NCBI GenBank assembly: GCA_016281315.1
Contig: JAEEIJ010000051.1
Coordinates: 1-64,000, forward strand
Reading direction: 5' to 3'
Origin: Bacteroidales bacterium
Lineage (GTDB): Bacteria > Bacteroidota > Bacteroidia > Bacteroidales > UBA932
DNA: 64,000 nucleotides
Both the position numbers and the translations under genes were made by a program. The stretch's first letter is position 1. Each line of letters begins with the position of its first letter. Positions 28,797 to 37,926 of this stretch are shown piece after piece. Under the pieces are notes generated by a model. The model saw nothing but the letters and a program-made list of their open reading frames with translations, did no database searches and was not told the origin of the DNA.

Positions 28797-29921
28797 ATGA
28801 AAACCAACCAATTGATTCTCGCCGCAGCGCTGGTAGCGCTCGCAGCTTGCAGCAAGGAAAACGTTGTTTCCAACGTCAACCTTGAGTCCAACGAGATCGG
28901 CTTCACCGCCGTTACCCGCAAGGCCACCAAGGCCAACAACGCCATCATCACCGGCACCACCTACGCCACCGACAACACTTTCAATGTTTGGGGCTGGCAG
29001 AGCGAAGCCGCCGACTACTCCGAGTTTGCAGAGGGTGACGCCTCCAACTTCATGTCCGGCATTACCATCTCCTGGACGGGTGGCCGTCTGAACCGCTCCG
29101 AAGCTTGGCGCAACGCCGACAACTACTACTACTGGCCTTTCACCGGAAAGATCAGCTTCCTGGCCGTTCACCCTTCGAGCGTAGCTCCTTCCACCACCGG
29201 TTGGGACGCTACCAATGACAAGCCCAAGGCTACGTTTGCCGATTACACCATCAGCAGCGCCAACAAGACCGTGGACCTGATGCTCGCAAACAACGACGGT
29301 TCCCGCCGTTCCGACGCTCTCCCCATGGTGTTCAACCACGCGCTCGCACAGATTCAGTTCCGCGCACGTACCAATGAGGATTATTCCAACGATGTCACCT
29401 TCACGCTCAAGAGCGTAAAGCTGAACAACATCGACCTCTCCGGCGACCTCGCCTATGCAAACAGCGCTTTCGCCTGGACAGATAACAACACCCAGACCGA
29501 AGAGTGGGCCTACTATACTGCTGATCAGGAGGTTGCCTATGCTGCCACCGATGCTGCCGCCGCCCTTTACGGAGACGCCAATGTGATGATCCCTCAGCCC
29601 GCCTACGTTCACGTAGACGCCGTGGGCGCCCCTGGTGATCCCGGTTATGTCGCCGAGGTTGAAGGCACCACCATCACCATCGGTTACACCATGGAGCAGA
29701 CCGGCAGCGCCCCCATCACCGGCACCGTTACCGTTCCCGCCCCTTGGACCAAGGTGAAGGAAGGTTCCACCGACTATAATCCGGCCGAGGCAATCTCCGC
29801 CTGGGAGCCTGGCAAGAAGTACAACTACACCCTCAACTTCAAGCTCAACGAAATCCTCTTCGATCCCACTGTCACCAACTGGGTGGAGGTTGAGATGTCC
29901 ACCATCAACATCATTGACTAA
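28797..29921 (+). CDS. Fimbrillin family lipoprotein 1 (candidate major pilin)
   Basis: A 374-residue Mfa-like fimbrillin. Lipobox LAAC (Cys18). The conserved mature N-terminal motif is TRKATKANNAIITGTTY (residues 40-56), and the C-terminal strand pattern is WEPGKKYNYTLNFKLNEILF, then VTNWVEVEM. In type V pili the N-terminal strand is removed by proteolysis at a basic residue so that the groove can accept the C-terminal strand of the next subunit; RK at 41-42 is a candidate site. Codons are strongly biased (ACC, AAC, AAG, GCC), as in highly expressed genes. Start at MKTNQ; the ORF track adds 11 residues. Confidence 0.85.
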   Translation: MKTNQLILAAALVALAACSKENVVSNVNLESNEIGFTAVTRKATKANNAIITGTTYATDNTFNVWGWQSEAADYSEFAEGDASNFMSGITISWTGGRLNRSEAWRNADNYYYWPFTGKISFLAVHPSSVAPSTTGWDATNDKPKATFADYTISSANKTVDLMLANNDGSRRSDALPMVFNHALAQIQFRARTNEDYSNDVTFTLKSVKLNNIDLSGDLAYANSAFAWTDNNTQTEEWAYYTADQEVAYAATDAAAALYGDANVMIPQPAYVHVDAVGAPGDPGYVAEVEGTTITIGYTMEQTGSAPITGTVTVPAPWTKVKEGSTDYNPAEAISAWEPGKKYNYTLNFKLNEILFDPTVTNWVEVEMSTINIID

Positions 29922-29959
29922 TCACAGAAATATGTAAAACAAAATAACAACAAACCATT

Positions 29960-31078
29960 ATGAAAAAGTTCTTCATCATCGCAGCTGCCGCGGTCGTAGC
30001 ACTCGCCGCCTGCACCAAGGACAACGCCGATAAGACCGCCTATGACAACAGCCGTCTTATCAACTTCAACACCGTAGCCATGAAGGCCACCAAGGCCCCC
30101 ATCGCAGGGACCACCTACGCCTACAATGCCCCCGCTTTCGGTGTATTCGCCTACTATCTGGCCGACGGCAACTGGAACACCTCCGGCGCCAACGCTTCGG
30201 CTGTCTCCTACATGGACGATGTAGAGGTCGCCTTCAATGACACCAAAGACATCTGGGCCCCCAGCGACACCTATTACTGGCCGCTGGAAGGTAAGCTCAC
30301 CTTCATCGCCTACTCTCCCAAGAGCGCAGCTACTGCGACCTTCAGCAACGCCGGTGTCCTGACCCTCACCGGTTTCACCGTGAACACCACCGTGGCCAAC
30401 CAGGTAGACCTGCTTTATTCCGCCATCGCGGCCGACAAAACGCAGAACGAGAGCTACTATACGGATTCCGGCAACTCCAAGAACAGCGAGACCGCCGAAG
30501 GTGACAAGGGCGTGAACATCCAGTTCAAGCACGCGCTTTCCCAGATTATCTTCAAGGCCAAGACCGCAGATGATGTCTATGACTCCGGTCTGAGCTTCAA
30601 GGTGGACGGCATCACCGTCAATGCTGCCAGCACTGCCACCAGCATGACTGTCACCAATCCCACCACCAGCCAGCTCGCTTCCGCCATCACCACCTGGAAC
30701 AGCCCTTCCACCAACGCCAACTTTGCTGTGAGCAGCACGGAATTCCCTGCCGCCGCCAACACCTATCTCACGAAGACCCTCTCCGACGCTATCGGCGATG
30801 CTCTTCTGATGATTCCTGTTACCGCTTTCGCCGGCACCGATCCTACCGTTACCATCAGCTACACCCTTTATCGCATCAGCGACAATCAGGACCTCGGTTC
30901 CAAGGAAGTAACCATCCACTTCGACGATATCGACGACGTGGTCACTGCCTGGGAAGCCGGTAAGAAGTACGAGTACGATCTCACCATCGACCTCCAGAAG
31001 ATTTACTTCACTCCTTCCATCGTCGACTGGGTCGACGGTGGCGCTCAGCCTGTTGACGTTCCCGATGACGCCAGCTAG
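29960..31078 (+). CDS. Fimbrillin family lipoprotein 2
   Basis: A 372-residue fimbrillin, paralogue of the preceding gene. SPII signal ending LAAC (Cys18), MKATKAPIAGTTYAY at residues 41-55, and closing pattern WEAGKKYEYDLTIDLQKIYF then IVDWVD. It shares the biased codon use of its neighbour, suggesting high expression. Lies 38 bp downstream in a leader rich in A (AAAACAAAATAACAACAAA), the usual Bacteroidota ribosome-landing context without a Shine-Dalgarno sequence. Confidence 0.83.
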   Translation: MKKFFIIAAAAVVALAACTKDNADKTAYDNSRLINFNTVAMKATKAPIAGTTYAYNAPAFGVFAYYLADGNWNTSGANASAVSYMDDVEVAFNDTKDIWAPSDTYYWPLEGKLTFIAYSPKSAATATFSNAGVLTLTGFTVNTTVANQVDLLYSAIAADKTQNESYYTDSGNSKNSETAEGDKGVNIQFKHALSQIIFKAKTADDVYDSGLSFKVDGITVNAASTATSMTVTNPTTSQLASAITTWNSPSTNANFAVSSTEFPAAANTYLTKTLSDAIGDALLMIPVTAFAGTDPTVTISYTLYRISDNQDLGSKEVTIHFDDIDDVVTAWEAGKKYEYDLTIDLQKIYFTPSIVDWVDGGAQPVDVPDDAS

Positions 31079-31112
31079 TTCAAGTTTAATGGTTTAAAAA
31101 TTGAAACATATC

Positions 31113-32201
31113 ATGAAAAAGACTATCGTTATCGCAGTGGCCGTTCTGGCCCTTGCAGCCTGCTCCAAGAGCGTTATCAACAGGCCCGAATCGGCCCCCA
31201 TCAGCTTCGCACCCAACGCCCTTCTCACCAAGGCCCTCATCCTCCCGGACAGCGATGCCCCCGAGCAGCTGGCTTTCCCTACCAGCGAGTCCTTCAACGT
31301 GTTCGCATACGCCGACCTTAACGACGGTAACGGCACCAACTATGCGACGCCCCTGATGAACGACGTGAACATCTCCTACCAGGGCGGTGACTGGAAAGCC
31401 ACTACCGGTACCTACCTCTGGCCCGCCACCGGCACGGTGGACTTCTATGCCTACTATCCCGGCAGCCTCACCGCCGAATTCAAGAGCGCAGAGAACCCCA
31501 AGGTCCTCGAGCTCACCGGCATCGAGCTCGGCACCTCCATCGGTAACCAGATCGACCCGCTCATCGGCTACACGCTGAGCCAGATCTCCAGCAACAAGCC
31601 CACGGTGAACCTGGTGTTCAAGCACATCACCAGCCAGATCGCCGTAACCGCCTACGACGCCACCAGCACCGTCTCCCTGCAGAACAAGATCTCCATCGAG
31701 AAGGTCGTGTTCAACAACATGAAGACCAGCGGTGACTACAAGGACGGCACCACCTCCGGCAAGGGTACTTGGAGCAACATCAACACCAATACCAACTTCA
31801 CTTCCTTCTCCGGTAGCGAAGTCCTCTCCACCACCGAGAGCTACCTCTCCTCCGGTTCCTTCATCGCTGCCATTGACAACAGCGCTGCATTCGTAGTGGT
31901 TCCCGACAACATCGTCACCGGCACCCCCGCCGATCAGAGCGTGGACGTCACCTACAGCATCGCCGCCTACTCCATCAACGGCTTCGATTATCCCGCTACG
32001 CCCAGCCAGACCGTTTCCATCCCCCTCTATGGCCGGATCAACGGCAACAAGCTCCAGAACGGCAAGCGCTATGTGTTCCATCTGGGCATCTCCCTGGACG
32101 GCGCCAACAACGAGATCATGTTCTCGCCTGTTGTCGAAGGCTGGGAAACCGTGGATGTGGACAACATCGTAGTTGACGCTGTCAACGCCACCCTGCTGTA
32201 A
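31113..32201 (+). CDS. Fimbrillin family lipoprotein 3
   Basis: A 362-residue fimbrillin with lipobox LAAC (Cys17). The motif reads LLTKALILPDSDAP, and the first beta segment is SESFNVFAYADLNDG. C-terminus GKRYVFHLGISLDGANNEIMF then VVEGWETVDV resembles the fimbrillin-like lipoprotein at 24355. The track starts at a TTG; the ATG four codons later gives a normal signal peptide (MKKTIVIAVAVLALAAC). High-expression codon use. Followed by a GC-rich hairpin that separates it from the less biased pilin genes. Confidence 0.83.
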   Translation: MKKTIVIAVAVLALAACSKSVINRPESAPISFAPNALLTKALILPDSDAPEQLAFPTSESFNVFAYADLNDGNGTNYATPLMNDVNISYQGGDWKATTGTYLWPATGTVDFYAYYPGSLTAEFKSAENPKVLELTGIELGTSIGNQIDPLIGYTLSQISSNKPTVNLVFKHITSQIAVTAYDATSTVSLQNKISIEKVVFNNMKTSGDYKDGTTSGKGTWSNINTNTNFTSFSGSEVLSTTESYLSSGSFIAAIDNSAAFVVVPDNIVTGTPADQSVDVTYSIAAYSINGFDYPATPSQTVSIPLYGRINGNKLQNGKRYVFHLGISLDGANNEIMFSPVVEGWETVDVDNIVVDAVNATLL

Positions 32202-32238
32202 TGGCTTCGGGAATCGATTGTTTATAATATTTCTCCAT

Positions 32239-32266
32239 CCGGGCGCGGCAACCCGGCCGCGCCCGG
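32239..32266 (+). promoter_or_regulatory. Perfect 10-bp GC hairpin between fimbrillin genes 3 and 4
   Basis: CCGGGCGCGG pairs perfectly with CCGCGCCCGG around an 8-nt loop, 37 bp after the stop of fimbrillin 3 and 23 bp before the next ATG. No T-tract follows, so it is not a classical terminator. It is positioned to protect the upstream mRNA from 3'-5' decay or to reduce read-through to the minor pilins. Confidence 0.6.
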
Positions 32267-32289
32267 GGAAGAGAAAGATTAGCGATTGA

Positions 32290-33333
32290 ATGAATAGCAG
32301 ACTGTTGAAATATTTACTCCTTGCAATGGTGCTCAGCTCCTGCGCCAAGAATGTCATTAATTCCGTTGACCCGGATCCCATGGTGTTCTCGGCCCTTGCG
32401 TCGCACTCTACCAAGGGTATCATAACAACCACAAGTTACCCGCTTGACGAGCCATTTGTGGTAAAGGCAGTCCACTATCCAAAGGGATTGGAAACGGCCG
32501 AGAGCACTGTTCTGATCAATCAGAAGACCGTACAATACGACTTTGACAACGGCCTCTGGAAAACCGACGACAATTATCTCTGGCCCTTACGCGGAAACGT
32601 CCGGTTCTTTGCCGGATCCCCCGTCATCCCGGAAATCCAGATCAGCGAACAAAACGGCGTTGTGGCCGATTGGACCATCGAGACCTATGACCAGACACAG
32701 ACAGACCTCTGCTTCGCGGAAGTGGATGAAAATTGCAGCATCCACTCGGCACTGGTTCCCATTGTGTTCAGTCACGCGCTCAGTCAGGTGTGTTTCAAGG
32801 CACGTACACTAAAGCAATACTCCTATTCCCGTGTAGACAACAACCTCATCCAGTCCAATATCATCTCCGTGGTACTGGATTCCATAAAGATAGGAGGCAT
32901 TGTCTCCAGGGGTCACTTCACCCAGAAGCCCCGGAAATGGGAATATGATCCCGGCCAAACTACCGAGTATGTCGTGTTCAAAAGCGACGAAGGCCTGGAA
33001 CTCAAGTGCGACCGCTACGACAGTCCAATCCTCACAAAACTTAACAACATGCTCCTTATCCCCCAGACTATCGGCTCAGGGGCCTATATCCGGGAGTGGC
33101 ATCACATGGTTGTCCGTACCAGCATCACAGACAAGACCACCGGAACAATCATTTCGGATATGACGTACAACATACCCAAAGACAAGATTATTCCGCTTGC
33201 CCTCTACGGCCGCGAATGGGAAACAGACTATAAATACACCTACCGCATAGCCGTAGGTTATGAAGAGCCGGAAGTGGCCATGGCCATCACCGACTGGACG
33301 GAGACCAAGGAGATAATTATTGGCGACGAATGA
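32290..33333 (+). CDS. Fimbrillin family lipoprotein 4 (candidate minor pilin)
   Basis: A 347-residue lipoprotein (LLLAMVLSSCAKN) with the fimbrillin layout: HSTKGIITTTSYPLDEPFVV near the mature N-terminus, FSHALSQVCFKARTL in the middle (the H-A-L-x-Q-V/I segment common to this family) and WETDYKYTYRIAVGY then ITDWTETK at the end. Codon use is less biased than in pilins 1-3, consistent with a minor subunit. Overlaps the next gene as ATGA. Confidence 0.8.
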   Translation: MNSRLLKYLLLAMVLSSCAKNVINSVDPDPMVFSALASHSTKGIITTTSYPLDEPFVVKAVHYPKGLETAESTVLINQKTVQYDFDNGLWKTDDNYLWPLRGNVRFFAGSPVIPEIQISEQNGVVADWTIETYDQTQTDLCFAEVDENCSIHSALVPIVFSHALSQVCFKARTLKQYSYSRVDNNLIQSNIISVVLDSIKIGGIVSRGHFTQKPRKWEYDPGQTTEYVVFKSDEGLELKCDRYDSPILTKLNNMLLIPQTIGSGAYIREWHHMVVRTSITDKTTGTIISDMTYNIPKDKIIPLALYGREWETDYKYTYRIAVGYEEPEVAMAITDWTETKEIIIGDE

Positions 33334-34292
33334 GAAATAGAGTCATCATATTCATATTGGGAGTTGCCCTGGGAGCCGCCTGCACGAAGTCCACGATAGA
33401 CTTCAAAGACAGGTCCATCTCCTTCGCGCCCGTTGCCTCCAAGACCACTAAGGCCATCATCGAGGGAACAAGCTATCCTACTACGGAATCCTTTAAGGTA
33501 AGCGCCTACCTTAACGGAAGCGACGTCTATTTCCAGAATCAAACCGCCGGATACTCTTCAGCATTAAACCTTTGGGAAACCCAGGAAAGCCAGTACTGGC
33601 CGCTCGAGGGCTCCCTTTCCTTCTACGCATATAGCCCTGCATCGGCCAGCGGCGTTTCCATGTCGGCCGATGGCTTCAGCGCAACGGACTATACCATACA
33701 GACCAACACGCAGATGACGACAGACCTCTGCTATGCATCTGCAACTGTGGCCGACTGCTCCGCCCATCCGGAGTCAGTGCCCCTGCAATTCACGCACGCC
33801 CTTGCGCAGGTCGTATTCCGCGTAAAGGCTGCCGGCTATTACAGCACGGCGCAAAACGCCGTTGCCCTCTCTTTGACATCGCTCTCCCTGAACGGGATCT
33901 ATTCCGTGGGGGATTTTGCGGGCGGTGCCTGGGAAAACCTGGAATCGGAGCATACATACACGCTCTCGAATTCCACCACCCAATTAACTTACGACCAGAG
34001 CAACAACCCCGAGACAACGGTTGTATGCTCCTATCTGTTCCTCCCTCAGGAGTTTGATTCGCATGCCACCCTCACTGTGGGTTACAGCGTCACACAAACC
34101 GTTTCAGGGACAGACGACACACTTGTAAATCCTCCGGTTTCCATTCCGCTGAGCGGTACCATTAGCCGATGGGAACCTGGCAAAAAATATATTTACACCC
34201 TTAATATCGGGATAAATAACGTCATCACTTTCACCGCATCGGCCGTGGGCTGGCAGGATGAAAGTCAAAACATAATAGTGGAGGAAAACTAG
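33330..34292 (+). CDS. Fimbrillin family lipoprotein 5 (candidate minor pilin)
   Basis: A 320-residue lipoprotein (FILGVALGAACTKS) with SKTTKAIIEGTSYPTTESFKV, FTHALAQVVFRVKAAGYY and closing WEPGKKYIYTLNIGINNVITF then VGWQDE. Translationally coupled to fimbrillin 4 through a 4-bp overlap, and one base separates it from the next gene. This suggests that the minor subunits are made in fixed proportion. Confidence 0.8.
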   Translation: MRNRVIIFILGVALGAACTKSTIDFKDRSISFAPVASKTTKAIIEGTSYPTTESFKVSAYLNGSDVYFQNQTAGYSSALNLWETQESQYWPLEGSLSFYAYSPASASGVSMSADGFSATDYTIQTNTQMTTDLCYASATVADCSAHPESVPLQFTHALAQVVFRVKAAGYYSTAQNAVALSLTSLSLNGIYSVGDFAGGAWENLESEHTYTLSNSTTQLTYDQSNNPETTVVCSYLFLPQEFDSHATLTVGYSVTQTVSGTDDTLVNPPVSIPLSGTISRWEPGKKYIYTLNIGINNVITFTASAVGWQDESQNIIVEEN

Positions 34293-34293
34293 T

Positions 34294-35766
34294 ATGAGAA
34301 AAGCTTTCCTTTATATATTGCTCATTTTTGCTGCGGCCGTTTCCTGCCGCAGACAGGATCCGCCGCACCAGGAGGGAGAGGCCATCCGCTTTGTCGCGGA
34401 GGAAGGCATCGCTCCTCAGGTGGCGGGTGCGCCTTCCAAGGCCATCCTCACGGACGGAACGCTTAAGACCAACGGGAACCGCATCCACGTCCTGGATGTG
34501 CTGTCCGGTTTTACCGGTGACGCATCCTGGATGGACGAAAACCTTTATATCGACGACGAAATCGTTTACAGCGGTGCAACCGTTTGGGGTTACTATTCCC
34601 AGCGCCTGTACCCCTGGACCACGGACGGTGTGCACCAATTCTTCTCCTGGCTCAGCTACGACACCGCGATGAATATGACGGCCGATACTTTCTTCGGCTC
34701 TTCCGTTGCGGCAGGCTTTGACGCCACCCAGCGCACGCTCACCCTTCCCGCCAAAGAACTGAATACGGAGTCGGCCCAGTTCGATTTCCTCTACGCCAAT
34801 ACGGCCAACTACATCATGCCGCGCACGGAGACTGCGCCGGTCCCGCTGGCCATGCAGCATCTGTTCAGTGCCGTAGGCATTCTCCTGCGAAATGAATCGC
34901 AGGATCAGATTCTGGTGCACAACGTCTCCATCGACGGCTTAAAGAACAAGAAAAGCGCCACCATCTCCTTTGTGGGAGACCCCACCACCACCAACCAGAC
35001 GGCCAGCGCCAGTTTTATCGACAACGCCCTTTACGCAGCACTGCCGGCAGCAACGCGTACGCTTGGCAACGGCAGCACCTATGACCTGCTGGCCCGCCGC
35101 TCGGGCGTGGAAGTCCCCGAATACCGCATCATCTGGCCCCAGACCGCCGCGGATCTGGCGCCCGCCGACGCAGAGAACTTCCTCACCTATCCCATCACGG
35201 TCCAGTACGAATACCTCAACGACGAAGAACACATCCAGCATACGGCCCATCTCCGTTTCCCCGAAGGCACCACCTTCAAAAGCGGATACCGCTATGCCTA
35301 TACCCTGCTCTTCACCCAGCGGCACATCCAGCTGAACTTTGTGGTGAACCCCTGGAACTACGACCTCAATGAGTGGTCCTTCACGGAGCAGTCCATCTCC
35401 GAGGTTACGGAACTGGATTTCAAGGGCAACGAAGGCTACGACAAGCCTAACAAGACTTGCCGCATCGTGGGCGGCAACTCCGTCAAAGGGACCTTCAGTA
35501 TCGTGAACCCGTCGGGCGCCGTCTGGTCCATCGAGCCTGTGGGAGATGTGGAATACTTCACCATCAGTCCCAACCAGGGAATCGTCGACAGCGATAATCC
35601 GGACTATGAGTTCAATGTTATACCCAACCTGGACCCGGCGCTGGACCGCTCTACGGACAAGAAGCTGAAATTCCGCTTCTACGTCCGCTTCACCGATGGC
35701 AGCGTCCACGACGCCAACACGGAAATCAACCGCGACAACTGGACCGTAATCCTTCCGAAGAACTAG
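34294..35766 (+). CDS. Large fimbrillin-like lipoprotein with Bacon-like C-terminal domain
   Basis: A 490-residue lipoprotein (FLYILLIFAAAVSCRRQ). The first about 370 residues follow the Mfa-like plan (PSKAILTDG near the N-terminus, MQHLFSAVGILLRNE in the middle, FKSGYRYAYTLLFTQRHIQLNF at the end). About 100 further residues (KGTFSIVNPSGAVWSIEPVG to TVILPKN) look like a BACON-type Ig domain, a carbohydrate- or mucin-associated module in Bacteroidota. It may be an accessory subunit near the tip. One base separates it from the following gene. Confidence 0.72.
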   Translation: MRKAFLYILLIFAAAVSCRRQDPPHQEGEAIRFVAEEGIAPQVAGAPSKAILTDGTLKTNGNRIHVLDVLSGFTGDASWMDENLYIDDEIVYSGATVWGYYSQRLYPWTTDGVHQFFSWLSYDTAMNMTADTFFGSSVAAGFDATQRTLTLPAKELNTESAQFDFLYANTANYIMPRTETAPVPLAMQHLFSAVGILLRNESQDQILVHNVSIDGLKNKKSATISFVGDPTTTNQTASASFIDNALYAALPAATRTLGNGSTYDLLARRSGVEVPEYRIIWPQTAADLAPADAENFLTYPITVQYEYLNDEEHIQHTAHLRFPEGTTFKSGYRYAYTLLFTQRHIQLNFVVNPWNYDLNEWSFTEQSISEVTELDFKGNEGYDKPNKTCRIVGGNSVKGTFSIVNPSGAVWSIEPVGDVEYFTISPNQGIVDSDNPDYEFNVIPNLDPALDRSTDKKLKFRFYVRFTDGSVHDANTEINRDNWTVILPKN

Positions 35767-35767
35767 T

Positions 35768-37915
35768 ATGAGAAAGAGACTGTTTACATATAGTGCGCTG
35801 GCCATCCTGATGATGGCTGCCTCCTGCCAGAAGGAAGTCTTTTCCGGGACTCCCGAGCTGGAAGGCGGCGGCGTGAAGCTCAATTTCATCTGCAATGTCC
35901 AGAATGCCAAAGCCACGATGGCGGGGGACGACAACTACAACGAGAACGCCCTCACCACCATCGACTATTTCCTCTATCCGGAAGGACAGACGGGCCGCAA
36001 CGCCTATCTCCACGGGCGCGTTACGATGAACGGCCGTACCAACTACAACGTCCTGGTGAACACCAGCCAGCTCAGCGCCCTGTTCAGCGGCGCGGCGGCC
36101 GGCAACCACTGCGACGTCTATGCCATCGCCAACTATCCCACGGAGATTTCATCGGCCGCAACGGACACCACCACCCTGCGCAACCTGGCGATGACCAATC
36201 ACTTCAACGGGTCCACCGTTCCCACGAATTTCGTGATGTGCGGCCATACCAAAGCCACCGTCATCAACAAGAACAAGACAAAGGCGGCCGAAGGAACCGT
36301 CACCCTTACCCGGGCCGCCTCCAAAGTCACCTTCGAGTGCCGGATTGCCGATCACGTGGATATCACCAATACCATCTCTTCCGGCGGAGAGGAGCTGACG
36401 CAGACCATCCGGTGGGTGCCCATCCTCTCCCAGATGAACGCCTACCTGGTAAACAGCCACTGCAGCGGCAAGGTTTCCGGGGAAGAAGTCACGGTGAACG
36501 ACGGGAACCTGGACCGCTATTCCCAGCGCCTGCTCACCGACGGCGACAGCGACGGGTGGTACACCTGCGCCCCGTTCTATTCCTATTCGCAGAGCTGGAA
36601 CGCCGGCGACGAACGCGAGCCCTTCATCAAGCTCGTCGTCCCGTGGGCCTATCTGAACCAGCAGGGACAACAGGCCGGCCAGAAGCAGTTCTATTACAAA
36701 GTCCCCTGCCCGGGCCTCGATATGAAAGCCAACTACTGGTACCATATCAAGTTGGACGTGGCCATCCTGGGCGGTGACGACTTCGAGGCCATGCTCACCG
36801 TCAGCGGCCAGTACTACGTGATGGACTGGAACACCCAGACCATCGTGCAGGCCGATGCCGAAATCAAGGATGCGCGCTACATCAGCGTGCCTTCCAACAC
36901 CTACACGATGTACAACACCACCCGTATGGATGCGCTCATCACCTCGTCGCACGATGCGGAAATCAATCTGAAGTCCGTCACCTACTACGACTATGTGAAC
37001 AAACGGAACACGGATTATACGGCCACGGCACGTACCAACCAGTGGATTACGTATGACGATGAAACGCGTCTTTTCACCATCAACCATACGCTGAACAACG
37101 ACGTCACCACCACCGGTTTCGACTCATCCCCGTACGTATTCACCTTTGAGATCCGCCACGCCGACGACAACACCTACACCACCGGGGATATCGTGGTCAC
37201 GCAGTATCCTGCCATGTACATCGAGGAACTGCAGTCCAACAAATATGTCTTCGTCAACAGTTATACCAACGGCAATACCGCCTACGACGACAGCCGCAAT
37301 TCCCTGGGATCCATCGCGAACCGCAGCGAAATCAACGACAGCGGAGACAACACGAACTCCCATATGTACCGCATCCACGTAACTTCCGTCGCCGGATTGG
37401 ATTACGTAATCGGAGATACACGGCTTTGGGGAAGCAGCAGTATTACCACCCTCAACAATCTGGGGAATGATTATATGCCCACAGCCAGCGTCAACGAGGA
37501 TATGATCGCTCCTGTGTTTATGGTAGCGTCCTCGGCCGGAAAGACCAGCGCCCTTTCTTATCAAATGGCCGAAACACGTTGCGCCGCCTATCAGGAAAAC
37601 GGCTTCCCCGCCGGGAGGTGGCGTCTGCCCACCAAGGCGGAGATCCTGTTCCTGATCCAACTTTCGGAGAAAGACAAGATCCCCACGCTGTTCACGCCCG
37701 ACTCCTCCTTGAGCGGCGGCGGTTACTGGTGCTCGTCCGGCGTTGTGTACCCCCTCACAAACGGGACGGTTACCTATCTTGATTTTAACGCCGCACAAGG
37801 ATATCACAGCAACACCAACTGGCCCCGCTGCATTTATGACACCTGGTATTGGGGAGACAATAATTACTCCCAGTATCTTACCACCTGGAGCGGCTACCAG
37901 ACAAGTGCCAATTAA
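35768..37915 (+). CDS. Fimbrial lipoprotein with C-terminal lectin-like domain (tip adhesin candidate)
   Basis: A 715-residue lipoprotein (FTYSALAILMMAASCQKE). The N-terminal half resembles fimbrial tip/accessory proteins (ALTTIDYFLYPEGQTGRNAY; TLTRAASKVTFECRI, the 'R-A-A-S-K-V' strand). A second beta-rich middle region follows (DYTATARTNQWITYDDET). Residues from about 598 on carry a DUF1566/Fib_succ_major-like C-type-lectin fold (MAETRCAAYQENGF, GRWRLPTKAEILFLIQLSEK, GGYWCSSGV, NWPRCIYD). A lectin-fold end domain on the largest late gene of a pilus operon suggests the binding tip. The lectin assignment is by pattern only; the ligand is unknown. Confidence 0.75.
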   Translation: MRKRLFTYSALAILMMAASCQKEVFSGTPELEGGGVKLNFICNVQNAKATMAGDDNYNENALTTIDYFLYPEGQTGRNAYLHGRVTMNGRTNYNVLVNTSQLSALFSGAAAGNHCDVYAIANYPTEISSAATDTTTLRNLAMTNHFNGSTVPTNFVMCGHTKATVINKNKTKAAEGTVTLTRAASKVTFECRIADHVDITNTISSGGEELTQTIRWVPILSQMNAYLVNSHCSGKVSGEEVTVNDGNLDRYSQRLLTDGDSDGWYTCAPFYSYSQSWNAGDEREPFIKLVVPWAYLNQQGQQAGQKQFYYKVPCPGLDMKANYWYHIKLDVAILGGDDFEAMLTVSGQYYVMDWNTQTIVQADAEIKDARYISVPSNTYTMYNTTRMDALITSSHDAEINLKSVTYYDYVNKRNTDYTATARTNQWITYDDETRLFTINHTLNNDVTTTGFDSSPYVFTFEIRHADDNTYTTGDIVVTQYPAMYIEELQSNKYVFVNSYTNGNTAYDDSRNSLGSIANRSEINDSGDNTNSHMYRIHVTSVAGLDYVIGDTRLWGSSSITTLNNLGNDYMPTASVNEDMIAPVFMVASSAGKTSALSYQMAETRCAAYQENGFPAGRWRLPTKAEILFLIQLSEKDKIPTLFTPDSSLSGGGYWCSSGVVYPLTNGTVTYLDFNAAQGYHSNTNWPRCIYDTWYWGDNNYSQYLTTWSGYQTSAN

Positions 37916-37926
37916 CCCTGAACGCT

